DNA of 25,264 nucleotides from a bacterium (GCA_021827875.1 JAKAUA010000084.1:1-25264), one strand, 5' to 3'. Positions 6,709-14,691 are shown, counted from the stretch's first letter. Translations and numbers: made by a program. Notes: generated by a model not told the origin, from the sequence alone.

Positions 6709-7920
6709 ATGGCATTATATTTTTACCAAGCATTTTCAAAAGAAGGTAAAAAAGTAAGCGGATATCTTGATGCTGCATCGGACCTACAAGTAAAAGATAA
6801 ATTAATGCAACAGGGCATGTATCCCATTACTATAATGGCTGCAGACAAACAAGCAACATCAGGATGGCGATCATGGTTTATCAAAGGCATGTCAGTCAAA
6901 GAAAAAATTCTGTTTACCAATCAATTTGCCGTGCTGCTCAAAGCCGGTGTTCCTATGCTGCAATCGCTTGAATTATTAATAGATCAGTTCAAGGGTACTA
7001 CGCGTTCAATGCTTGTTGCTATAAAAGATGATGTCAAACAGGGTACCTCATTGGCAGATGCGCTTAAGCATTATCCCAAATCATTTGATCAAATTTATGT
7101 ACAATTAGTACGTGCCGGTGAGGCAAGTGGTAAATTAGAATTTATTCTAGAACGTTTAGTTTCGTATCTGGAACGGCGCGAGTCATTGCGCAAGCGTATC
7201 AGTGGTGCATTGACCTATCCGGCGATGCAGCTTGGTTTGGCGGTAGTTGTGGTTGGTGCATTGCTTGTTTTTGTGGTGCCGAGCATGGCCGAGCAATTTA
7301 CTGAAGGTGGCCAGAAATTGCCATTACCAACGGCCATATTAATGGCGCTGTCAAATTTTGTCCTCGGCTATTGGTGGCTGATAGCTGTTGTTATATTTGT
7401 TATTGTCGCTGCTTATTTGTATTGGAGCTCTACCAAAAAAGGTGCATACACGCTGGATGTGATTAAATTAAAAATTCCGGTGCTCAGTTATTTTGTACGT
7501 ATGAATGCGATTGTACAATTTTGCTACACCTTGGGATTATTGATAGAAAGTGGCGTAAATTTATCTGAAGCGCTTGATATCGTGGTAAAAATTATTAACA
7601 ACCGCGTGTTGGCAGACACATTAATGGAAGCGCGTGATAAGATTATAAAGCAGGGTAAAATTGCGCAATATTTAAAACAGACAGAGATATTTCCACCCAT
7701 TGCTATTTATCTGATTAATACGGGTGAGCAAACAGGACAATTGGATAAAATGTTGTTGACTATTGCCAAGCAATATGAAGAAGATTTGGGTGGGTGGATA
7801 GATACGTTTACTGCCGCATTGGGACCAATTATGTTAGTAGTTATGGGATTAATTGTTGGATTTATTGTAATATCTATTGCAATGCCAATGATGCAAATGA
7901 ATCAAAATCTTACTGTATAG
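6709..7920 (+). CDS. gspF: Type II secretion inner membrane platform protein GspF
   Basis: This polytopic inner membrane protein is the platform of the type II secretion system (PilC in type IV pili) and links the assembly ATPase to the pseudopilus. The start is the ATG at 6709 with AAGGA 6 bases upstream; 30 extra codons further upstream have no family resemblance. At 403 aa it has the usual family length. It contains two T2SSF domains. The first begins near residue 68 (FTNQFAVLLKAGVP) and includes the hallmark DQIYVQLVRAGEASG (127-141). The second begins near 262 and includes YLINTGEQTGQLDKML (334-349). Membrane helices lie at about 172-192, 219-239 and 370-393. It is the first gene of an operon whose later genes are pseudopilins, which favours GspF over PilC. 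No ATPase gene is adjacent in this window. Confidence 0.93.
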   Translation: MALYFYQAFSKEGKKVSGYLDAASDLQVKDKLMQQGMYPITIMAADKQATSGWRSWFIKGMSVKEKILFTNQFAVLLKAGVPMLQSLELLIDQFKGTTRSMLVAIKDDVKQGTSLADALKHYPKSFDQIYVQLVRAGEASGKLEFILERLVSYLERRESLRKRISGALTYPAMQLGLAVVVVGALLVFVVPSMAEQFTEGGQKLPLPTAILMALSNFVLGYWWLIAVVIFVIVAAYLYWSSTKKGAYTLDVIKLKIPVLSYFVRMNAIVQFCYTLGLLIESGVNLSEALDIVVKIINNRVLADTLMEARDKIIKQGKIAQYLKQTEIFPPIAIYLINTGEQTGQLDKMLLTIAKQYEEDLGGWIDTFTAALGPIMLVVMGLIVGFIVISIAMPMMQMNQNLTV

Positions 7921-7928
7921 GAGTTTAC

Positions 7929-8342
7929 ATGGATATGAGAAAATCAGGATTTTCTTTGGTCGAAATTTTAATCGCGCTTTTTATCGTAGCGGTAATGGGT
8001 GGGGTTGGTATAGGTGCCTATGTGGCATATAAAAAATCGGCACAGGGTACTGCTGCCAAGAGTAGCTTGAGGAAGTTGCAAGGTGATATCGACTTGTATG
8101 AGCAACAAGTACATAGTTTCCCGGAAACATTAGACGATTTGCTAAAAGCACCGGCCGATGAAGAAAAAGCAAAAAACTGGGGTGGTCCTTATATTCAAAA
8201 TAAGCGGGAATTAAAAGACCCATGGGGAAAAGCTTATCAGTACAAGCAAACTCCGGAAGAAGAACATCCTTATGAGCTCTATTCAAACGGGCCTAAAGGC
8301 AAGTCTGATAAAAAGGGAAAAATAAGTGTCTGGGACCTGTAA
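7929..8342 (+). CDS. gspG: Major pseudopilin GspG
   Basis: This is the main subunit of the type II secretion pseudopilus. The ATG at 7929 follows gspF by 8 bases, with AGGAG overlapping the gspF stop. The short leader MDMRKSG is followed by FSLVE: prepilin peptidase would cut after Gly7, and Glu12 is the +5 residue. A hydrophobic helix spans about 8-30. The globular domain has the GspG signature region: an ALKxDLxxY-like helix (LRKLQGDIDLYEQ, near 46-58), then a GGPYIQ segment and LKDPWGKAYQY (near 96-106). At 137 aa the length fits the family. The C-terminus is Gly/Lys-rich (GPKGKSDKKGK), where classical GspG binds calcium; whether it does so here cannot be read from the sequence. It would be cleaved, methylated and assembled by GspF and partners. 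Confidence 0.92.
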   Translation: MDMRKSGFSLVEILIALFIVAVMGGVGIGAYVAYKKSAQGTAAKSSLRKLQGDIDLYEQQVHSFPETLDDLLKAPADEEKAKNWGGPYIQNKRELKDPWGKAYQYKQTPEEEHPYELYSNGPKGKSDKKGKISVWDL

Positions 8343-8880
8343 ACAAGGATTTAGCCTCATTGAATTATTGGTTGCCATCGCAATTGTATTGTTGATGGCA
8401 ACTATTTCTGTTCCTGCCTATAAAACATTATTTCCCAACATTGAGCGCAATAATTTTTTGTCCAAGCTAGAACAGCTCACTACCTTTGCCTGGCACAATG
8501 CGCTGACTACTAATAAAATTAACGCCATTGTATTCGACATTAGGGAGAGTAAAGTGCGTGTGCAAGAAGACTCGGGAGCACGAGATACCACCGGAAAAAT
8601 AACACTCAAGAATATACAAAAGGCTCACGTGCAAACATCAATGGCCATTCCCAAATCACTTGAAATAAAAAATTTTATTATAGAAGGCTTTGATGAAGCG
8701 AGTAAAGGGGGGCGTTTGGAGAATGCCTATTTCTATATTATGCCTGACGGACTTGCACAACAAGTAACGATTAACATGATTGACACGGCGCAGCGCGTTG
8801 GCGGCAGAGCACAGCAGATTGGACTCGTCTTAAATCCTTTTAGTGCACGGTTTAAAGTATATGATCAATTTCAAAAATAA
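8326..8880 (+). CDS. gspH: Minor pseudopilin, GspH-like
   Basis: This is a prepilin-like protein at the GspH position of a canonical gspF-G-H-I-J-K order. The start is a GTG at 8326 with AAGGGA about 7 bases upstream, overlapping gspG by 17 bases, which indicates translational coupling. The leader is MSGTCKQG, then FSLIE: cleavage after Gly8, Glu13 at +5, hydrophobic helix about 9-30. The rest (184 aa in total) is a beta-rich domain with a helical segment (FLSKLEQLTTFAWHNAL, near 43-59) typical of GspH/FimT-type minor pseudopilins, where it precedes the beta sandwich. The assignment relies on order and N-terminal motif, because the globular domain is divergent. It is thought to join the tip of the pseudopilus. 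Confidence 0.75.
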   Translation: MSGTCKQGFSLIELLVAIAIVLLMATISVPAYKTLFPNIERNNFLSKLEQLTTFAWHNALTTNKINAIVFDIRESKVRVQEDSGARDTTGKITLKNIQKAHVQTSMAIPKSLEIKNFIIEGFDEASKGGRLENAYFYIMPDGLAQQVTINMIDTAQRVGGRAQQIGLVLNPFSARFKVYDQFQK

Positions 8881-9280
8881 TTCTAATGGATTTACGCTGA
8901 CAGAGGTGCTTATCGCACTTTTTGTCATCGGTACTGCACTCAGTCCTATTTTAATTTTGCAAGGAAGAAGCGTATTATCTACCGGCGTGGCATCTAATAG
9001 TTGGAGCAGATTTATTGCGGCGTATCAATTTTTGATTGATCATGCCTTTGTGCCGAGCGAAAAAAAAGAAAAGAGTGCTAATAAAAAATTAACTGCGCCG
9101 CTTGCCGCACTGCGCTATGAAGAACGAGATATACCCGAGGCATCAGCGCTTAAAAAAATCCCGCGCTTAGCCCTTGAACAAGTGACCGTAGATTGGCAAG
9201 AAAGAAAAAAGAGAAAAAATTATCGCTTGATAAGTTTTTCTTTTATAAGCGAAGAGGAAACGCATGAAAATAAATCATAG
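8861..9280 (+). CDS. gspI: Minor pseudopilin, GspI-like
   Basis: The ATG at 8861 overlaps gspH by 20 bases; a GTG at 8843 is in frame, but neither has a strong ribosome site, so coupling to gspH is likely. The leader MINFKNNSNG is followed by FTLTE: cleavage after Gly10 and Glu15 at +5. The hydrophobic helix (11-33) contains LTEVLIALFVIGTALSPI, the TEVLIA-type motif common in GspI/PilV-like proteins. The mature domain is small (139 aa in total), with a basic central segment (KKEKSANKK, near 68-76) and the terminal beta strands expected of GspI (VTVDWQERKK, then YRLISFSF). In the family GspI nucleates the GspI-J-K tip complex. Function is assigned by motif, size and order. Confidence 0.78.
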   Translation: MINFKNNSNGFTLTEVLIALFVIGTALSPILILQGRSVLSTGVASNSWSRFIAAYQFLIDHAFVPSEKKEKSANKKLTAPLAALRYEERDIPEASALKKIPRLALEQVTVDWQERKKRKNYRLISFSFISEEETHENKS

Positions 9281-10295
9281 CGGTTTTACGCTTATAGAAA
9301 TTCTTATTGCAACGATGATAGCTGCTATTTTAAGTGGCTTTGTGTTTGGTTTGGTAAAACAGATGAGCAGAGCAACGGTGGCTGTGGATAGTTCTGTCGA
9401 TATATTTATGCGTGCAGCTTTGGTGCAGCGCATAATAGAAAAAGATGTATCCGGCGTGTGTGTACCCTTTACTGCGCTACCACAAGAAGAGCCTAAAAAG
9501 CAGCAGCAACAAAAACCGGCTACGCCGCCCGCTCCTGGAGCGCCAAAAGCACAACCTGCTGCTCAGCAAGAAAATAAAGAGCAAAAAAAAGCACCTGAAA
9601 TTACCAAGCTGTTCTATGCAGTAGGCAAAGGTGAATTAATTGACCTTATGACATTTATTACTAACAACCCTCTGCAAACATATGGCGCTACAATAGGTGA
9701 CAATCCCAAGCCACGACTTGCGCGCGTTGTGTACCGCCTGAAACAAAGGAATGATACAAAAGCAGAACATCCGGTCTATGTGCTTATGCGCCAAGAATCA
9801 TACGAACTTGATTTTGAAAAGTTTAAAGAGGGTGGCGGTATTCCTGAATTTGAAGTTATAGATAACATCAGTTCATTTGAATGTACCTTTATACTGCTCG
9901 AAACCGAAGAAGACAAAAATGGTAAGAAAAAATCTGAACTGGTAGAGAGTCCTGATTGGGATCATGAAAAAGCAAAAGGTGAGAAGCAAGAACCTGACGA
10001 GCGACGTGTGCCGCATGCAGTTACCATTACTGTAGAAATTGGTGATGCACCTATGAAAACTATGAAAACATTTGAGTTTACCGTGCCTATAGTGCCTGAC
10101 TTTATGACCAAAGTTCCGCAAGTAGCACCCGAGCAACCTGCCGCCGCACCAGTTCTACCCGGACAACAAAAACCGGGACAACCGGGCGCAGCAAAAGGAG
10201 GCAATCCATTTGCCGGTACCGGGTTGAATGTGCCCGGCCCATTACAGCCAAAATCATGGGGTCAAGGCGCATTACCAATAATGCCGAAGAGGTAG
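9264..10295 (+). CDS. gspJ: Minor pseudopilin, GspJ-like, with proline/glutamine-rich insertions
   Basis: The ATG at 9264 overlaps gspI by 17 bases and has GAGG about 7 bases upstream. The leader MKINHSG is followed by FTLIE: cleavage after Gly7, Glu12 at +5, helix 8-30. A helical segment after the membrane helix (RAALVQRIIEKDVSGV, near 46-61) matches the GspJ pattern in which a DLR/IEKD-type region precedes the beta sheets. At 343 aa the protein is much longer than usual GspJ (about 200 aa). The extra length is a Pro/Gln/Ala/Lys-rich insertion at about 72-110 and a Pro/Gly/Ala-rich tail from about 285 to the end. These look disordered and could be exposed at the pseudopilus tip. The operon position between GspI and GspK supports the call. 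Confidence 0.78.
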   Translation: MKINHSGFTLIEILIATMIAAILSGFVFGLVKQMSRATVAVDSSVDIFMRAALVQRIIEKDVSGVCVPFTALPQEEPKKQQQQKPATPPAPGAPKAQPAAQQENKEQKKAPEITKLFYAVGKGELIDLMTFITNNPLQTYGATIGDNPKPRLARVVYRLKQRNDTKAEHPVYVLMRQESYELDFEKFKEGGGIPEFEVIDNISSFECTFILLETEEDKNGKKKSELVESPDWDHEKAKGEKQEPDERRVPHAVTITVEIGDAPMKTMKTFEFTVPIVPDFMTKVPQVAPEQPAAAPVLPGQQKPGQPGAAKGGNPFAGTGLNVPGPLQPKSWGQGALPIMPKR

Positions 10296-10300
10296 TTGTT

Positions 10301-11359
10301 ATGAACAATAAACATAATGCATCTTCCGGATACATTCTTCTGTTGGTGATCATGATTATCGCGCTGCTTTCGCTTATGGCAACATATCTCGCATTGCGTG
10401 TGCGTACCTATTACCCTGCAATGCAGCATCCGCAAACAAAATCCCAAGCACATCTGTTGGCGCTTGGTGGCGTACAAATTGGTATGGCACAGCTGGTAGA
10501 TTTTTTTACTGAAAAAAAAGAAGGCGGCGGGACAAGCGAAGAAAAAAAGAAGCAGCCAAATCCTGATGAGCAAAGTAAAAAAACATTAATGCAATTGTTG
10601 CCGCGACTTAATCAAAAACAAAGTTTTGCATTGCAAAAAAATGTTGAAGGAGTTAGTGGCTCTATAGAAATATGCATTAGCAGTGAGGATGGCAAACTCG
10701 ATCTGAATCAGTTGTGGGATTTTAAAAACAATCAGTTTGTTTTTGAAAAACAGGAAAATAAGAAAAAATTATTTCAGGAGCTGTTCGGCCGTATTGAAAA
10801 ATTAAGCAAAACTTCTGATCTTTACGCATCATTGCAAAAAAAGTTTAAAGAGCGTGGCTATATTTTTAACGATGTGTCTGAATTGCTCATGCTTCAAGAA
10901 TATAAAAAATTCGCGTCGCATCTTTTCTACGGAGAGTCTGAAAAGAAAGAAGAGGAGCCGACGCTCTATTTAACTGATATTTTTACCATATGGACTGGTA
11001 ATCAAAAGCTTTCTCCCTGGCTTTTTTCTTCATCATGGCAGCGCATTCTTGATTTAAAACCGGTGCAACAAAGTAACATAGAGCAAGTATTAAAAGAGTT
11101 TAAAAAGAGCATGCAATGGCAGTCATCGTGGGATAAGACGGCGGCCTTGTTATATGAAAAGAACTGGAATTCTCTACCTAAGAATATAGAACAGATCTTG
11201 GATGAAAATTTTGAGCCAAAAATATTCTCTGTGCTATCTCGCGGGATATTTGACAAAACGACAGATAAAGTGCTTGCTATTCTTGAGCTAGAGACAACAC
11301 AAGAAAAGGACGGCACCAAAAAAATTGAGGTAAAAGTTAGAAAATTATATTGGTTATGA
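10301..11359 (+). CDS. gspK: Minor pseudopilin GspK
   Basis: The ATG at 10301 has GAGG 8 bases upstream and follows gspJ by 5 bases. The leader MNNKHNASSG leads directly into YILLLVIMIIALLSLMATYLA-type hydrophobics. As in known GspK, the conserved Glu at +5 is absent, which fits the capping subunit at the pseudopilus tip. The long globular part (352 aa in total) includes the typical ISSEDGKLDLNQL motif (near 127-139) and a helical domain with YIFNDVSELLML, the GspK region that follows. A Lys/Glu-rich stretch (about 71-93) contains a run of eight A bases (near 10513-10520) that could be prone to slippage. It is the last recognisable gsp gene; gspL and gspM do not follow. Confidence 0.85.
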   Translation: MNNKHNASSGYILLLVIMIIALLSLMATYLALRVRTYYPAMQHPQTKSQAHLLALGGVQIGMAQLVDFFTEKKEGGGTSEEKKKQPNPDEQSKKTLMQLLPRLNQKQSFALQKNVEGVSGSIEICISSEDGKLDLNQLWDFKNNQFVFEKQENKKKLFQELFGRIEKLSKTSDLYASLQKKFKERGYIFNDVSELLMLQEYKKFASHLFYGESEKKEEEPTLYLTDIFTIWTGNQKLSPWLFSSSWQRILDLKPVQQSNIEQVLKEFKKSMQWQSSWDKTAALLYEKNWNSLPKNIEQILDENFEPKIFSVLSRGIFDKTTDKVLAILELETTQEKDGTKKIEVKVRKLYWL

Positions 11360-11380
11360 AGCAGTAAAAAAGGAATTACC

Positions 11381-13018
11381 TTGCAAGGTTCTAATGAAAC
11401 ACGGGTTGGTATATTTGTTTTAATAGCACTACTTATTCTTGCTTACATGGGTTTTCAGATTGGTGCATTTCGTTTTGACTCATTCAAATACAATACTTAC
11501 ACGCTCTATTTTAATGACATCTCCGGCCTGGCGCGCAAAGCTGAAGTAAAGATTGCCGGCGTAAAAGTCGGTTGGGTCGATAATATCATGCTTCTTGAAA
11601 ATCGTCGCTTAGAGGCAGAGCTCACTATTAAGGTACTCAAAGAATATGCATTGTATGAAGATGCCTATGGCGTTGTACGTCAAGAAGGCTTTTTGGGGCC
11701 AAAATATCTGGAGCTAGTCCCCGGAGATTCTTTGTTGCATACCTTGCATAACAAAGCAACATTGGGCAAACCAAGTATATCACCGGTATCAATAGATGAT
11801 TTGCTCCACCAATTCAAAGATATTGCACACAATGTGCATTCAGTTACCGAGACATTAAGAGATACGATTGGAACGCCACAAGGCAAAGATGAGATGCGTT
11901 CTATTATGAACAATCTTAATAAAACAGCAGAATATATGGCATCCTTCTCCCAAGTGCTCGATCATTCTTTTGCCAATAATGAAGCGAATATTCAAGCGAT
12001 TTTAGAAATTGGTACCCATGTGCGCAATCTCTCAAATCGTTTAGAAAATGATATTTTACCAAGCTTCCAACATGCAGTTGAAAAAATTTCATCAGTATTT
12101 GATCGCGACTTCAATAGCATAACTGATAGATTAACCGCCACGGCAACTGCATTGGAAGAAGCGTCGCTCCAAGTGCGTGATGGATTTAAAACAGTGTGTG
12201 CAGTGATTGAGAAGGTTGATGATGGCCAAGGATTTATTGGTAAGTTGGTCAATGAAGATGAGATGTATCAAGATGTCAAAGTTGCGGTTGAAGGGCTACG
12301 CACCTACTTTAATGTAATCGATAAGCTGCAAGTAGTATTTGATACTCACTTTGAATCTATGATGCGTCCGGCTGAAAACTATGATTACACCGATTCTAAG
12401 GGCTACTTTGATATTAAGCTCTATCCGGCGCCTGATTACTTCTTCATGGTACAGATGGTTGGTTCTGAAAAGGGATATGTTGATCGTTACGAAACAGTGC
12501 CTTCTTATATTGATTGTGATGGTTATTATGTTGATACGAAGCATTTTGATATGAGTGATGAACAGCGCCTCAAACTTACTTACACGCGCAAAAATGACAT
12601 TTACACACGTGGTACCATGCGCTTTGGATTGCAGCTTGGTAAAGTGTTTGGCAATATGGCATTGCGCATGGGTATATTTGAAAATTCTGTGGGCGCAGCG
12701 GTCGACTTTGATGTTGCTATAGTTCCGGAAAAACTTCGTTGGGTAACCAGCTTGGAAGTGTTTGACTTCAGAGGTTGGAACCGTCGTGATGACCGTCGTA
12801 TGCATATCAAATGGTTGAACCGCATGTTCTTTATGCGCAGTCTCTACTTCTCATTCGGTGCAGATGATGTGATCAGTAAACGTAATGCAAACATCTTCTT
12901 TGGTGCGGGCTTACGCTTTGGCGATGATGAAGTTAAATATCTGCTAGGCGCGCTTGGTGGCGGTATGGGCGGCATGGGGGGTGGCGGCTTGAGTCAGGTG
13001 ATCGCGATAAATAGGTAG
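11381..13018 (+). CDS. mlaD: MlaD-family MCE protein with beta-rich C-terminal domain
   Basis: The start is a TTG at 11381 with AAAAAGGA 7 bases upstream, the only site that keeps the membrane anchor. Residues 8-28 form the N-terminal transmembrane helix. The MCE domain (about 38-116) has the expected YFNDISGLARKAEVKIAGVKVG-type start, split here as YFNDISGL (43-50) and VKIAGVKVGWV (56-66), and the closing GFLGPKYLELVPGD (103-116). A helical region (about 125-320) follows. A beta-rich C-terminal domain of about 200 residues then carries FDIKLYPAPDYFFMVQ, LQLGKVFG, MRMGIFENS-like, FFGAGLRFGDDEVKYLLG segments and a Gly/Met tail. Such extensions occur in some MCE proteins of other Gram-negatives. 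The family carries phospholipid between membranes with an MlaE/F transporter, which is not in this window. It lies 21 bases after gspK, so it may share its transcript. Confidence 0.88.
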   Translation: MQGSNETRVGIFVLIALLILAYMGFQIGAFRFDSFKYNTYTLYFNDISGLARKAEVKIAGVKVGWVDNIMLLENRRLEAELTIKVLKEYALYEDAYGVVRQEGFLGPKYLELVPGDSLLHTLHNKATLGKPSISPVSIDDLLHQFKDIAHNVHSVTETLRDTIGTPQGKDEMRSIMNNLNKTAEYMASFSQVLDHSFANNEANIQAILEIGTHVRNLSNRLENDILPSFQHAVEKISSVFDRDFNSITDRLTATATALEEASLQVRDGFKTVCAVIEKVDDGQGFIGKLVNEDEMYQDVKVAVEGLRTYFNVIDKLQVVFDTHFESMMRPAENYDYTDSKGYFDIKLYPAPDYFFMVQMVGSEKGYVDRYETVPSYIDCDGYYVDTKHFDMSDEQRLKLTYTRKNDIYTRGTMRFGLQLGKVFGNMALRMGIFENSVGAAVDFDVAIVPEKLRWVTSLEVFDFRGWNRRDDRRMHIKWLNRMFFMRSLYFSFGADDVISKRNANIFFGAGLRFGDDEVKYLLGALGGGMGGMGGGGLSQVIAINR

Positions 13019-13044
13019 GTGTTTGTAAGAGGAAGGTATTGCTC

Positions 13045-13662
13045 ATGATTAAGTATGTATCTGTGATCTTATTCTCTCTACTATCGACTGTTGCCATGGA
13101 TAATGCTCGACCTAGGCGAGTTGGTCTTATTCCAATGAATACAGAAAATGGTATCAATATATATACACAATCTGTTTTGTTAAAAATATTACAGCCAATT
13201 CCATTTGCAACCATAGAGCGCAGCCTTAACATGCAAGAAAAGACGACTTTATGGGATTATACCTTTCAACAAGATTGGTACGATAGACGACAAGCAGCGC
13301 TCGCAGCTCATATTGTTTTGAGTGGTACTATTTTTTTATCTATGAAAAAACGCTTAGCATTAATGGCAGACTTAGAGATATTAGGTATGCAGAGGATGGC
13401 CAATGTTATTAACGAGGCCTCTATGTATCAAATGTTTAGGCACAATATGGCTTTTTTTGAAAATGAGAATTCACTTCCTGCAGAATACAAAGAAGCAATC
13501 TTGGCAAAAAATGCGCATGAAGCATGTCGTGGTTTTGCGGCATGGTGGGCATTGCAGAGTGCCATATCAGAAGGCGCGCATCTTATGGATCTTGATGCTT
13601 ATCAACAAGTAACACGGGCCGATTGCATCGAAGAATATATAACGAACAAGCAGTTGAGATAA
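13045..13662 (+). CDS. Exported protein of unknown function (205 aa)
   Basis: I do not recognise this family. The ATG at 13045 has GGAAGG 8 bases upstream; a TTG two codons earlier is less likely. Residues 1-18 (MIKYVSVILFSLLSTVAM) are a signal peptide. A beta-strand region follows, with the motif RRVGLIPMNTENGINIYTQ split at about 25-42, then helical segments with conserved-looking aromatic residues (WDYTFQQDWYDRRQ, about 67-80) and a middle AHIVLSGTIFL (near 86-96). Some lipoprotein-like stress proteins contain a similar LSGTI strand (LpoB/PEGA-like or TolB-associated), but this is not enough for a call. It follows the MlaD gene by 26 bases and is the last gene before a hairpin, so it may work with the MCE protein in the periplasm. 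Confidence 0.65.
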   Translation: MIKYVSVILFSLLSTVAMDNARPRRVGLIPMNTENGINIYTQSVLLKILQPIPFATIERSLNMQEKTTLWDYTFQQDWYDRRQAALAAHIVLSGTIFLSMKKRLALMADLEILGMQRMANVINEASMYQMFRHNMAFFENENSLPAEYKEAILAKNAHEACRGFAAWWALQSAISEGAHLMDLDAYQQVTRADCIEEYITNKQLR

Positions 13663-13686
13663 TTTTTTTCTCAATAAAGTTTAAAA

Positions 13687-13707
13687 AGGGCCGATTTACT
13701 CGGCCCT
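13687..13707 (-). terminator. Bidirectional rho-independent terminator between convergent genes
   Basis: A perfect 8-bp stem (AGGGCCGA / TCGGCCCT) with a 5-base loop lies between the 205-aa gene (plus) and the 69-aa gene (minus). On the minus strand it is followed by TTTTTAAA, a good U tract. On the plus strand the tail is CTAAAATT, weaker. Confidence 0.8.
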
Positions 13708-13713
13708 CTAAAA

Positions 13714-13923
13714 TTATTTATGTTTCTTTTTAAATATAGAATTAAATGTCTTCATAACAAGTGCCGGTCCATCGACTAATACAAATCCCCAGGCAATAGC
13801 AGCGATTGAGGCGACAATAAGAATAATATTAAGGCCCCAGCCCAATGCATGCAATGTATTAAGCAAGATCAACACGCCTGCGATTATTAAAATAATACCT
13901 TTGTGTGTAGCGGTAAGTTTCAT
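13714..13923 (-). CDS. Small two-helix membrane protein, LiaF/DUF5668-like (69 aa)
   Basis: The ATG at 13923 has a textbook AAGGAG 5 bases upstream. Residues 8-27 (KGIILIIAGVLILLNTLHAL) and about 29-49 form two closely spaced membrane helices. A short basic tail (SIFKKKHK) should stay in the cytoplasm. The pattern of a Gly-rich helix, a short turn and a second helix ending in GFVLV resembles the LiaI/LiaF-like transmembrane region, a family of small envelope-stress associated proteins; this similarity is by eye and weak. It is monocistronic, with a promoter candidate (perfect TATAAT) that overlaps an 8-bp inverted repeat, so it is probably regulated by a DNA-binding protein. Confidence 0.75.
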   Translation of the reverse strand: MKLTATHKGIILIIAGVLILLNTLHALGWGLNIILIVASIAAIAWGFVLVDGPALVMKTFNSIFKKKHK

Positions 13924-13946
13924 CTTTTCTCCTTGATCATCACGGA

Positions 13947-13974
13947 ATTATATTTTCATACTAGCAAATATCAG
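13947..13974 (-). promoter_or_regulatory. Promoter of the 69-aa membrane protein gene
   Basis: On the minus strand CTGATA (13974-13969) and a perfect TATAAT (13952-13947) are 16 bases apart. The start codon lies 23 bases after the -10 box. An inverted repeat at 13955-13980 covers the spacer and the -35 box. Confidence 0.5.
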
Positions 13975-13980
13975 TATGAA
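13955..13980. promoter_or_regulatory. Operator-like inverted repeat
   Basis: TTCATACT (13955-13962) and AGTATGAA (13973-13980) form a perfect 8-bp inverted repeat with a 10-base AT-rich centre. It lies across the spacer and -35 box of the minus-strand promoter, in the divergent region shared with the MauE-like gene. No U tract follows, so a protein-binding site is more likely than a terminator. The rest of this 243-base gap is very AT-rich, with one weak plus-strand promoter candidate (TTGTAT at 14020, CATATT at 14043). Confidence 0.45.
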
Positions 13981-14166
13981 GGGAAGATCTAGAAAAAATC
14001 AATGCTTTATATGCTTATTTTGTATGACTTCATTATTTAAATCATATTTTTTATTCTCGAAATCAAAAAATTAAAAGCTCAAAAGAGGGTGTATTATATT
14101 ATTGCTTTTTTTGCTCAATTTAGAGATAAACTCTTAGAGAAAAAAACTTTAAAAAGAGAGAAAAAC

Positions 14167-14673
14167 ATGAATCATCAAAATCATAGCATTGAATATAAAA
14201 TAAAAGATTTTTTACCTCTCATAATAATATTCTCAATCATAATTATTTTTACAATAGCTAAAGCATTCATAACAGATATATGGGCCTTGCATTCAATAAT
14301 GAATGATTTTATGGGGAGTTTTTTTATAATTTTTGGATTCTTTAAAGTAATCAATTTAAAGAAGTTTGCAGAAGCATATGCAACATATGACCTTATCGCA
14401 AAACGAAGTAAAGTATATGCATTTATCTATCCTTTTATTGAATTAACTTTAGGCATTGGCTATTTACTACGCTTATATCCAACTTTTATTAACTCATTTA
14501 CTTTTGTATTAATGCTTATTAGCGCTGCAGGAGTCGCAATCGAATTATCAAAAGGGAAAAAAATAATGTGCGCTTGTTTAGGTACAGTTTTTAAAATTCC
14601 CATGACATATGTAACATTATTTGAAGATGTATTAATGGCGTTGATGGCCTTGATAATGTTGTTAAATGGGTGA
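14167..14673 (+). CDS. MauE/DoxX-family membrane protein (168 aa)
   Basis: The start is placed at the ATG at 14167 (weak AGAG site upstream), because the preceding in-frame codons from a GTG at 14089 are not conserved-looking. Four membrane helices are predicted at about 15-34, 47-63, 84-103 and 108-127, with a fifth near 147-166. Family-like motifs are GFFKVINLKKFAEAYATYD (57-75), IYPFIELTLGIGYL (87-100) and CACLGTVFKIPM (135-146) with a CxC pair, then LFEDVLMALMAL. These match the MauE/DoxX redox-associated membrane proteins as I know them; members are often found with metal or thiol redox systems. No such partner is adjacent here, except possibly the Cys-rich 60-aa protein 1.8 kb away. Its bases are more AT-rich than its neighbours. 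It converges on the porin gene with an 18-base gap and no terminator. Confidence 0.8.
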   Translation: MNHQNHSIEYKIKDFLPLIIIFSIIIIFTIAKAFITDIWALHSIMNDFMGSFFIIFGFFKVINLKKFAEAYATYDLIAKRSKVYAFIYPFIELTLGIGYLLRLYPTFINSFTFVLMLISAAGVAIELSKGKKIMCACLGTVFKIPMTYVTLFEDVLMALMALIMLLNG

Positions 14674-14691
14674 GTAAAGTTTTGAATCTGT

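Noticed and set aside
6709..11359. Operon as type IV pilus genes (pilC/pilA)
   Set aside because: The F-G-H-I-J-K order, the GspG motif LKDPWG and a GspK without Glu+5 point to type II secretion; no pilT, pilM or pilQ is present.
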